From Schistocephalus solidus (taxonomy: Eukaryota > Platyhelminthes > Cestoda > Diphyllobothriidea > Diphyllobothriidae), in NCBI GenBank assembly GCA_017591395.1, contig WEDG01002038.1, forward strand, positions 179,485 through 243,484: a DNA stretch of 64,000 nucleotides, in the 5' to 3' direction. Each line of letters begins with the position of its first letter. Position 1 is the stretch's first letter. Position numbers and translations under genes: made by a program. The notes beneath the pieces were generated by a model, which was given only the letters and a program-made list of their open reading frames with translations, had not been told where the DNA came from and made no database searches. This document shows, one piece after another, positions 21,352 through 29,083 of this stretch.

Positions 21352-23833
21352 GACTCTGAGGAATCACTCCTTTCCCTGCACATGCGTACATTTCTCACTA
21401 AAATACACTGGACTGACTTCGAATTGGCAAGCCTTGCTAGGAATTGGGGCTAGAAAGCTCAGGCCTACCACACACGTGGAAGTCTAGTCACCTGTTATGG
21501 GAATCAGGTAGTGCGTGGCACGAGTAGACGAGTTGATTAACTTCGTCAGCCATTGCGCCTGGTCCGCCCTCTGGTCTTCTCAACATTTTCTTGTCATGAT
21601 GGCCATTCCACTAGAAGATGAGAGAGTGCGCTAGATACAATGCAAGTCGGTTTCCCTATAAACGATTCACGAACAATTCACTGGTTTTGGGCTAGCTCCT
21701 TAGCGCACATGGTGGACGTCACCACTTCCAACAAACGAACTGTCTTTAAGCTGCGTCAATTGGAAGAGACGAAAACGAAGCGCTAGAAAACCAAAATGTG
21801 CTCATGAGGTACACCAAATTTGGCAGGTCCACCATTCTAACTTGCCAAACGATATTCGACCGTTGATTTCGACGATGTCCACCGTATGCTCCACGGAAGG
21901 GTGGTGCAGGGACGGTGACTTGCGCGCAAATTAGTTTTAAGTGCTAGTAGCCTTACGCTGCAGCTACCGCACACTCTCCTCCTCCCCCACCTGAGCCCGG
22001 TGTCAAGACAGAGTCAAGAGGACCGGAGGCGGGAGAGGACGCAGGTGGCTGGCGCGGCTGGGCCTCTAAGTCCTAGCTGCCCCTAGGCGTGTCACCACAC
22101 CTCCATGTTCGGAATTTGTTATGGGAGAGCAGCCAGAAATAACGCCTGCCGTGCCCTAATGTGGCCCCCGTGTTGATCCAACGCATCTACCACGTGGCCC
22201 GTTTTGGGGGCATAATCGCCAAAAAAATGGATGCCAAGTAAGTTGAGAGTTAATTAAGTGGCAGGTTGAAATATATTAGCGCTGGACAGATCTGCAAGAT
22301 CTAAAGGAGGCGGGCAATCAACGAAACGGTTCCGATGTCTGTTAGGCCAACTACCTACAACCTAGGGAACCCAATCAAAACGCAAGCCATGCACAGTCCC
22401 TATCAGATTTAAACGCGCGAAATTCGCATGAAAACGCGTGTAACGCCAAAATCGGGCACTCTGCATCCACGCAAGCTATACTGCCTGAAGGAAACGACTG
22501 ATTTTTAAAAGAAGGCATAATAAGGTTTACAAAGTACAAAGTACAAAGCTCAGGACTAATTTATTTTATCGAAAACCATCAAATCGAAAAAACGAATTTG
22601 TGACAGTTCAACTATTTAAGGCCTAATCTAACGGACAACAGAGAAGGATACTATGATACAAGGACAAAATAAAATAAAATATTAAGAATACAACATACTT
22701 ATATTTTGTTGGTTGTCTTTTAGCGTGTAATACTGCTGTAAGTCGGGAGAACATAGACACTACTAAGTTGTCACAGTGGTTTGTTCTATACAGTCATAAA
22801 GCACAAATTCCAACTTTTCCTCCATTAAAATGTACTTCCTAGTGTTTCCTTTTCCTTTATTTGAAACATTTCCTGCTTGTACTAATCTTTTTCTATAGCA
22901 CAACGCACAGAAACAATCGCTTTTGTGCTGTGATTTAAAATAGCATTTTTAACGAGGTTATACCTTTGGTATTATTCGATTTGGTCACATGTCGACCAAA
23001 AACCTGTTCAACAAACCATGTGGCTTCTTTCAGGACGACATCTCCGGTCGGTGTGTTACTCATTACACGCCCATCCACGATGCAGAAGGTCGAGTCCTGA
23101 TTAAAAGAACAAAATCTCTCTCAGAATGTTCTAGAAGATTTGAACACGAACTTACCATGAACTCGACAGATCCAAGCTATGCGAAGGTAAGCTGTTTATA
23201 CCGATTTCGAGAACGGCGCTCTCATAGTCTGCCGCTTAGCACTACTAACTCCGATTTGGTTTGCACGGTGAGAAGACGTGCACAGAAGGATGTTTGCACC
23301 TGAATCCATATCTTAAGATTAGAAGAAATTTACCATCACTGTCAAGTTGGAAAAATTTTCTGAGTTGAACATCTTCCAAGTCAAGTTCGCATCACAATAA
23401 ACAAATCGTTCAACCCGCAGTAGAAAATTATTGGCCACGTTTCGCACGCTTTTGTTCCAGTTGACAAGAATTTCCATATCTCGCGTTAGAGAATTGACCA
23501 TTAAAATAAAACTGAGGGTTGGGCTGGACGAATATGTCGGTAGTCTGTCCATACGTCAAAACGCCCGTAGGTTTCTCTGAAACGCAACGACTCTTATATA
23601 TTATTGTGTGCTTTCTTGCAACTCCATAGGCATTAATGGAGTTAATGACAGTCAGTGGAGTCCAAACTTGTGACCTTTCACCGGAGGTTGATGGCTTCCT
23701 TTCATCGGTGGAGTGCACCGAGAATTTAACGATTGCTGGAGGTTTGGTGCCGGATCAAGCCAAATAAACACACTTTCAATCACCAGCAAGTTTTTGCGGC
23801 TGCCGACTACCAAGGGGGGCTCACTAACCCCAG
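13853..23833 (+). CDS. Large lipid transfer protein (ApoB/vitellogenin-like), N-terminal exons
   Basis: Six exons (13853-13918, 14013-14158, 18769-18999, 20085-20168, 23034-23186, 23630-23833) join in phase into the N-terminal beta-barrel of a Vitellogenin_N/LLTP domain. These secreted proteins load and carry lipids. Seen in order: 'KVGPTFAYNFSI', 'GYAGCNYELR', 'NPLRFALSTSG', 'DVCPVAVEGAFALNIKLAIL', 'DDISGRCVTHY', 'KRTKSLSEC' and 'GFLSSVECTENLTI'. They correspond to the family's 'Y.Y', Cys-strand, 'ALNIKRGILS', 'D.SG.C...Y', 'K..DL..C' and 'V.C.E' blocks. The signal-peptide exon and everything after the barrel are not identified here. The last exon has an in-frame TAA that one extra A would remove. 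ApoB versus vitellogenin versus MTP is not settled; the Cys pattern favours ApoB/vitellogenin. Confidence 0.8.
14013..14158 (+). CDS. LLTP exon B
   Basis: Acceptor TTTTTTTAATAG at 14012, donor CGG|GTGAGT at 14159. Starts phase 1, ends phase 0. Contains 'KVGPTFAYNFSIQHRL' and 'FFITGTAAVQGYAGCNYELR', the first strands of the lipid-transfer barrel including its Cys strand. The intron after it (4.6 kb) contains a dead mariner. Confidence 0.8.
14299..14720 (+). repeat. Interspersed repeat in LLTP intron
   Basis: Similar in order and wording to 32213-32700: 'AAAAAAGGG', 'GAGTTGTTATCGTGATTTTC', 'GACACCAACTCATCGTGGGA', 'GGCGCGACCGGACGG'. No coding frame recognised. Confidence 0.5.
15095..15245. repeat. 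SINE family 1 fragments in opposite orientation
   Basis: 15095-15150 reads as the minus-strand body ('GGCCATTTCTGGCTTATTAG'). 15150-15245 reads as the plus-strand 3' part ('GACTCGAGAGCAAGCCTCAA'). An inverted junction of two partial copies. Confidence 0.6.
15772..15801 (+). repeat. (AAT)n microsatellite
   Basis: About nine AAT triplets. Confidence 0.9.
16705..18130 (-). mobile_element. Decayed Tc1/mariner-type transposon
   Basis: The minus strand retains scattered transposase blocks. An N-terminal helix-turn-helix-like stretch (about 18000-17790) reads 'NTRTPKSILWRVIRGHL'. A degenerate DDE region (about 17130-17020) has stops. The C-terminal block (about 17010-16840) reads 'LKERSTNVRQTVPQDLLQRV' and then 'LDACRVTSDARIEHF'. 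Those last blocks are the usual Tc1/mariner ending (LQRVWQE...RL..C....G.HIE). The left edge 'GTGTCCCCAAAAATTTGAC' near 16712 may be the terminal inverted repeat. Total length fits a ~1.4 kb mariner. Many stops; long dead. Lies in an intron of the lipid-transfer gene. Confidence 0.7.
17683..17762 (+). repeat. ~40-bp tandem duplication
   Basis: 'GTGATGGAGCCCAAT.TGGT' followed by TAAAAAATGAAT.TGACA occurs twice back to back with one difference per copy. Lies inside the mariner relic. Confidence 0.85.
18605..18814 (+). repeat. 70-bp triplication of a splice acceptor and exon start
   Basis: Three tandem copies (18605, 18675, 18745) each contain the polypyrimidine tract, TTTTTCAG acceptor and first ~46 bases of LLTP exon C. 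Only the third copy leads into the full open exon. Because 70 is not a multiple of 3, splicing to copy 1 or 2 reads into 'GGAGTTTAG', a stop in the next copy. The first two copies are therefore decoys or nonsense-producing alternatives. Confidence 0.9.
18769..18999 (+). CDS. LLTP exon C
   Basis: Acceptor TTTTTCAG at 18768 (third repeat copy), donor GAG|GTGAGT at 19000; 231 bp, phase 0 to 0. Encodes 'LQDVEFREMGEHQLRQSGFE' through 'NPLRFALSTSGLISDVCP' and 'GAFALNIKLAILSHLQ', the best family signature in the gene (ALNIK..ILS.LQ). Confidence 0.85.
19180..19425 (+). repeat. Interspersed repeat with telomere-like centre and AATAAA-type end
   Basis: CTAACC/CTTACC degenerate repeats at 19240-19295, then the 'GATGGGTTCGAGCGTGAATC' module ending in 'GCTAATAAAGC', shared with 13548, 33386 and 41384. 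Confidence 0.5.
20085..20168 (+). CDS. LLTP exon D (possible cassette exon)
   Basis: Acceptor TCTGTTTGCAG at 20084, donor AAG|GTATTA at 20169. 84 bp, phase 0 to 0, encoding 28 residues beginning 'LKAMANYDPKIFTSQGSVTA'. It falls between the 'ALNIK' and 'D.SG.C' blocks, where other LLTPs have a short linker, so it would be a lineage insertion or an optional exon. Skipping keeps the frame. Confidence 0.55.
20335..20720. repeat. Retrozyme/hammerhead relics in both orientations
   Basis: 20385-20475 on the minus strand keeps CUGAUGA and GAAA with 'GTGTCTGGGC', but stem II is degraded. 20585-20720 on the plus strand keeps only 'GGCGAAACACG' and 'TTGGGCTTTTAG' plus part of the unit body. Related to the array at 26.9-32.2 kb. 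Confidence 0.55.
20815..20890 (+). repeat. CCAA-rich low-complexity tract
   Basis: Repeats of CCAA/CCAAC/AAACC. No coding signal. Confidence 0.85.
21271..21348 (+). repeat. (GA)n microsatellite
   Basis: About 38 GA dinucleotides. Lies in the intron before LLTP exon E. Confidence 0.95.
21847..22212 (-). repeat. LINE 3'-tail element, variant B, copy 3 (minus)
   Basis: Reverse orientation of the 8.2/8.7 kb copies: begins 'CGACCGTTGATTTCGACGAT' and ends 'CCACGTGGCCCGTTTTGGGG'. Same length (~365 bp) and ends. Confidence 0.75.
23034..23186 (+). CDS. LLTP exon E
   Basis: Acceptor CTTCTTTCAG at 23033, donor AAG|GTAAGC at 23187; 153 bp, phase 0 to 0. Encodes 'DDISGRCVTHYTPIHDAEGR' and 'LIKRTKSLSECSRRFEHEL'. 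This is the Cys-containing 'D.SG.C...Y......K..DL..C' segment typical of LLTPs. Confidence 0.85.
23630..23833 (+). pseudogene. LLTP exon F with apparent frameshift
   Basis: Acceptor CTCCATAG at 23629, donor CCAG|GTAAGA at 23834. Starts in phase 0 with 'ALMELMTVSGVQTCDLSPEV' and 'SSVECTENLTI', which fits the family's Cys pair and 'V.C.E' block. The frame then meets TAA at GCC AAA TAA (about 23757-23765). The +1 frame downstream, 'INTLSITSKFLRLPTTKG', matches what the family has next. One missing A in an A run explains both. This could be an assembly error, an allele or a real lesion. The intact-frame exon would end in phase 1. Confidence 0.65.
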
Positions 23834-24249
23834 GTAAGATATCCTAGAAACTACTGTTTACATTTTTATCCGTGTTTAGTTTCTGCATAAAAATTTAAAT
23901 TTCATCTCTCCTTACGCAAAGACCACACGGAGCAACGAGTATTGTCTGAGTTAGTGTAAACTTCGATTGGACGCCTCGCTAGATTTTAGTGTAATTTGCA
24001 CCAAGTAAAAACTGCTTTCGGCGGCACCCAGGTATTCGAAATTACCGAACACTATATAATTTCCAGTGTGTCTTTTTAGTTTTAACTTCTTTAAGGGCTT
24101 AATCACCACAGTGCTCCGTTTGACAGAAGAAATTGATTAATGTGATCATTTCACGCGGTCACAGTAGCATGCAATATTGGGGGAGTAATCAGCGGCATAA
24201 GTACTTTTCATTGGCTGATAACGTATGGCTGGTTTTTATTCCTCTACAA

Positions 24250-24725
24250 TTTTGCTCATAGATTCCAACGGGGTCCACTGTGTACTCCATAGCAAGTTGA
24301 CGCAGGCACGGTGACTGGTGTGTGATTTAGATTATAGTGACAGTAGACTTGCGCAGCATCTACCGCACTCGCTCCTCCTCCCCACGAGGCCCGGTGTCAT
24401 GAACAAGTCCAGAAGACCGGAGGCAGGAGAAGGCGCAGGTGACTAGCATGAACGGAGTTACCCCTAAGCTTGCAGCAAAACCTGGCTCAGATCCCACGGA
24501 GTGAGAATGCCATGGAGGCTATCTTAAGGAACAGTCATTGCAGTCTGACTCTCATTCTACCAGTCGGCCACCCAATACAAACACGCACTGGGCCGACTGC
24601 ATGTTCCGGGTTATCCCATCAGTTGGTGACCTTTCAAATCACGGCGTTAAGCACACCGTGATAGCTTCAAAAGCGTGAGATTGTTTAAAGTGAGGAAGAG
24701 GCGCTGAGTCGGTAATTTGACTGGT
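24250..24725 (-). repeat. LINE 3'-UTR fragment, variant A
   Basis: Matches 27546-28000: 'GGTGACTGGTGTGTGATTTA', 'CATCTACCGCACTCGCTCCT', 'GGCTCAGATCCCACGGAGTG' and 'CAGTTGGTGACCTTTC'. Diverged. Confidence 0.65.
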
Positions 24726-24839
24726 GCAATGCCTGACACGCCGAATGACCTCGACTATGCGTACCTTTTACACGACCTAGCCCCTCAAATACAAAACTCG
24801 AGGATTACAGGAAAAGAGGGTGCTGGACTCACATCTAAC

Positions 24840-25940
24840 GTACGTGAGATAAAAACTGCGAAAATTCCCATTAAAAGATTCAAAAGAAGACTTGGTGAGC
24901 ATATGCGTTGCTTTCGATAACTTCTCTTCAGGCCGGTACAGTTATAGGGAAACGTTGGAACGTAGTAGAAATTTAAAACATTAAATCGATAATGTTCCTT
25001 CGGTTGTGTGGGTTATGTGAGAGGAAGGATGATAAGATGATAAGAAACAGTGTGTTAGAGCGGCAGTGAGTGCTTTGGTAGAGCCGTTCTAGGGGAAGGG
25101 CAGGACAGAGATGGCGCGGTGGAATGCAGGCTGTTAAACGACCGCTGGCCAAGCTAAGCGTGGAGCTTTTACGAGGTTCTTTTGTGCGCACAAGACCGGT
25201 TTTTTCAACCTAATGGCAGAGGCTTCTGTTGCTGGTAGTAGACGTTGACCCAGTGACTTGGGGTAGTTTGGTGGAACCTTATAAATTACATGGATAGCTT
25301 CGCCGGGGTCCACACTATGCCCGCTGTCAACAATATGTGCAAAGATGGCGCTTTTACGCTCTTGACTTCCCCTTTGCTCAGCCATGCTGGGAGGTGTTCT
25401 CTTATTCCTTTTGGATAGGCGCCGACTCGTGCGACCGACAAAAGCAAGTAAATGAGTAAATGCACATGGAGGTTGTCTGAGCTGGCAACCTATCCTTACC
25501 TTCGCCTCGTAAAAGAGGGTTGGTTGAGAACATTATGTGAAATATCGCTGCTGGGAACGTTTGTGTAAAGGTCTTTTCAAGAGTTCACTAGCCGCATCCC
25601 CTTGAAAGGGCACTTTGAGGACTAGAGTTTTCTTTTCCACAGTAAGCTTGGCAGGTTTCACCGGTCTTGCGATAAGGTGCTTTGTAATAAACTGATCATA
25701 ATATCCGTGCTCTCGAAGTAGGTTCTGAATCTTCCCAAGCTCCTCATTGATATTATCTGCCGAGCAAACCTTTCTAGCCCTTTGCGCCAAGCAACGGAAT
25801 AGATTGCGTTTCTGTTGGAGAGGTACGAAGCTGTTAAAAGTTCGTATATTGTCCAGACCAGGTTTTTCTTTTCGATAAACGCTCCTTAGGATGCTGCCGT
25901 TCTGCTTAGGTATCGTTAAACAAAGTGGCAATAATACTAT
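24840..25940 (-). pseudogene. Penelope-like element: RT C-terminal region, GIY-YIG remnant and 3' end
   Basis: A minus-strand ORF at 25931-25533 reads 'NIRTFNSFVPLQQKRNLFRC' and 'EELGKIQNLLREHGY' then 'RPVKPAKLTVEKKTLVLKVP', the region between RT and endonuclease in Penelope-like polymerases. The endonuclease follows: 'MCIYSFTCF' near 25465, then 'GRTSRRLSKRIREHLPAW' and (25385-25134) 'IVDSGHSVDPGEAIHVIYKV'. About 14 bp that encode the 'GA.YI' part of the GIY-YIG motif in the 56 kb copy are missing near 25441. That removes the catalytic Tyr region and shifts the frame. 24840-25130 is the shared non-coding 3' end. Confidence 0.8.
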
Positions 25941-26013
25941 GTTAAATAGAAGGAGGTCGTCTCAAGTCCACGCTGAGCAACAATCACAATGATCTGTCCA
26001 CGAACTCACCCTC

Positions 26014-26084
26014 CCTCCTTTCTTCTTCTTCTTCTTCTTATTCTTCTTCTTCTTCTTCTTCTTTTCTTCTTCTTTTTCTTCGGG
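26014..26084 (+). repeat. (TTC)n-rich polypyrimidine tract
   Basis: Interrupted TTC repeats. Confidence 0.9.
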
Positions 26085-26280
26085 ATATGATGAATGCTTA
26101 GATATATACATACATATAGAATTCAAGTAAGCGCCCCATCTCCAGTGTCATGATCAGGATCTTCCTCGATCCCATTCTGTCCACCCGCAAGCTTGCTACT
26201 GGCAACAACTAACGTTGTGCCATGGGACACATGCCAAATATAATACATACAGAGTACGCTGAAGCTGCAACAGGCAAGAA

Positions 26281-26466
26281 ACAGACTGCTGGTGGATGAA
26301 CAGGATGGGACCGAGCAAGATCCTGAGCACAATGGTGAAAATGATGCACTGACTTAACTTCTGTATATAATTCTTTTCATAAGGGATATGGCGTACTGAT
26401 GATCAGGGATGACTGTGAAACAGATTTCAGCGTCTTGATTGTTGTACGCTTAACGTTATATCTATG

Positions 26467-26518
<52 letters not shown>

Positions 26519-26761
26519 CGTCTTGATTGTTGTACGCTTAACGTTATATCTATGTATTATATATATATATATATACAGACTGCTGGTGGATGAACAGGAT
26601 GGGACCGAGCAAGATCCTGAGCACAATGGTGAAAATGATGCACTGACTTAACTTCTGTATATAATTCTTTTTGTAAGGGGATATGGCGTACTGATGATCA
26701 GGGATGACTGTGAAACAGATTTCAGCGTCTTGATTGTTGTACGCTTAACGTTATATCTATG

Positions 26762-26833
<72 letters not shown>

Positions 26834-26886
26834 GCGTCTTGATTGTTGTACGCTTAACGTTATATATATACATATATATATATATA
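26281..26886 (+). repeat. ~294-bp tandem duplication with expanding (AT)n tracts
   Basis: 'ACAGACTGCTGGTGGATGAA' occurs at 26281 and 26575. 'GATCAGGGATGACTGTGAAA' occurs at 26400 and 26697. 'TGTACGCTTAACGTTATAT' occurs four times, each followed by (TA)n (26468-26515, 26557-26574, 26763-26831, 26862-26888). No gene. Confidence 0.85.
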
Positions 26887-26925
26887 TATCACCTATATTA
26901 TACAGTACTTCCGACATAGGTACTA

Positions 26926-27014
26926 GCTAAAAGCCCAGACACGTGTTTCGCCGATGTTTTTGCTGCTGCGTGACGCAGCAACGAGGGGTTCGGCTCCTCA
27001 GTGGGTCCCCCAGC
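26926..27014 (-). ncRNA. Hammerhead ribozyme 1 (type I), intact core
   Basis: Minus strand, 5' to 3': stem I strand (GCU...CCCA), CUGAGGA (27001-26995), stem II closed by GCCGA...UCGGC with an inner UGCUGC/GCAGCA hairpin, GAAA (26949-26946), minimal stem III CACGUG, then UC and the stem I partner UGGG...AGC. Predicted cleavage lies between 26938 and 26937. Stem III together with its closing A-U is the palindrome ACACGUGU, weak as a monomer but able to pair between two copies. Confidence 0.85.
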
Positions 27015-27279
27015 GTTCTCTATGCGGTTGTTGGTATATGGACTCCAGAGAATAATCAAGGAAATAATTTCTGAAATTATTAAGTGCAGGATATGGAGTA
27101 AGATGATTCGGACATGACTTTTTAGGGTCAGACCCGACATTTCAATGAACATTTGGGTCGAAGACAATCAACCACTGTGGAATAACAACGTAATGCCCAT
27201 TATACGAACAAGTAGTACTACAAGTAGTATAAATCGTATATGGCACATATATCATACCGTACTTCCGACATAGGTACTA

Positions 27280-27368
27280 GCTAAAAGCCCAGACACGTGT
27301 TTCGCCGATGTTTCTGCTGCTGCGTGACGCAGCAACGAGGGGTTCGGCTCCTCAGTGGGTCCCCCAGC
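27280..27368 (-). ncRNA. Hammerhead ribozyme 2 (type I), intact core
   Basis: Same structure as copy 1, 354 bp downstream; CUGAGGA and GAAA conserved, all stems maintained. Predicted cleavage between 27292 and 27291. Confidence 0.85.
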
Positions 27369-27545
27369 GTTCTCCATGTGGTTTCTGGTATATGGACTCC
27401 AGAGAATAATCAAGGAAATAATTTCTGAAATTATTAAGTGCAAGACATTGAGTCAGATGATTAGGACATGACTTTTTAGGGTCAGACCCGAAATTTCAAT
27501 GAACATTTGGGTCGAAGACAATCAACCACTGTGGAATAACCACGT

Positions 27546-29083
27546 GACAGTTCGACCGTCGATTTCGACGAGGTCCACCGTATGCTCCACACCAGGTGGT
27601 GCAGGGACGGTGACTTGCGCGTGATTTAGTTTAAAGTGATAGTAGACTTGCGCTTCATCTACCGCACTCTCTCCTCCTCCCCCACCTGAGCCTGGTGTCA
27701 AGACAGAGTCAAGAAGACCGGAGATTGGAGAGGGCACATGTGGCTGGCGCGGCCGGAGCCGCCCCTGGGCGTGCCACCTCACCTGGCTCGGATCCCACGG
27801 AGTGGGAGTGCCATAAAGGCCACATTAAGAAGGAGCCATTGCAACCTGACTCTCAGTCCGCCAGTCAACCACTCCACACAAAACACACATTGGGCTGACC
27901 ACGCGGTTCAATTTATCCCGTCAGTTGGCAACCTTCCAAGCCACCGCTTTTAGTGCACCGTGATAGTTTCAAGCGCGTCAGATTATTTATAGTGAGGAAA
28001 ATACGCTGAGCTCTCGATTTCCTCTCCCCACCCACAATCAGACCACTGTCCGGAGCCGGTCGCTGTCTGATGCGGAAGCGGGTGCAGCTGCTAGTGACCT
28101 CGTCTACGTGTACTACGTACACGACCTGGCCCCCCAAACACAAGCACCAGGATTTCACACAACAGGGGGTTGAACGGCTTACATCTCACATGTGTGAGAT
28201 AGCCAGAGGTCACGTTAAGAAGGAGCTATCGCAGCCTGACTCTCAGACCACCAGTCAGCCACTCCACACAACACACATTGGACTAACTGCGAGGTCTGAG
28301 TGTAATTGTCAGTTGGCAACCTTCCAACCGCGGCACTCAACGTTACCGCACTCTCTTCTCCTCTTCCACCTGAGCCCGGTCTCACGACACAGGCAAGAAG
28401 ACTGGAGATGAGAGGTCGCAGTGGCTAGCGCAGCCGGAGCCGCCCTGGGCGTACCACCACCTGGCTCGGATCCCACAGAGTGGGAGTGCCATAAAACCAC
28501 ATTAAGAAGGAGCCATTGCAGCCTGACTCTCAGTCCGCCAGTCAGCCACTCCACACAAAACACACATTGGGCTGACCACCAGGTCCGAGTTATCCCGTCA
28601 GTTGGCAACCTTCCAAGCCACGGCTTTTAGCGCACCGTGATAGTTTCAAGCGCGTCAGATTGTTTATAGTGAGGAACATGCGCTGAGCTGTCGACCTCAC
28701 TCTCCCCAACCCCACCATCAGACACTGTCCGAGCCGGTCAGTTGCCTGATGTGGGAGTGGGCGCATTGGTTGACGGATCGGCGTACCTGTCTTCGCGCGC
28801 CACAGCACGACCTGGCCCCCCTAACGCACACACCAGGATTCACAAACTCAGGGGATATGGAGCAGCCATCGCCGTCTGACTCCCAGTCCACTGGTCAGCC
28901 ACTCGACACACACAGCACATACACTGAGCCGACGGCGTGGTCTGGTGGAAGCGTCAGATTGGCAGACTTCCCAGTCACGATTTCTAGGAAACCGTGATAT
29001 ACTCTGGTAAATGGTGATTGTGAGGGTGTTGTTGATGCATTGGTGTAGGTAGTGTGCGCTGATGTAGCTTAGCATCCGGTGGT
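27546..29083 (-). repeat. LINE 3' UTR with internal duplication
   Basis: 27659-28075 and 28345-28755 are direct repeats (offset ~686 bp), from 'TACCGCACTCTCT' through 'GGCTCGGATCCCAC.GAGTGG' to 'CAGTTGGCAACCTTCCAAGC'. Fragments of this UTR occur at 1.4, 1.8, 24.3, 47.2, 50.2, 53.0 and 62.4 kb. Explains why many non-coding blocks of the window look alike. Confidence 0.8.

Noticed and set aside
21131..21391. 86-codon minus-strand ORF with a long Leu-Ser run
   Set aside because: It is the translation of the (GA)n microsatellite.
26648..26917. ORFs with Ile-Tyr repeats (also 26399-26593, 34024-34287)
   Set aside because: Translations of (AT)n tracts.
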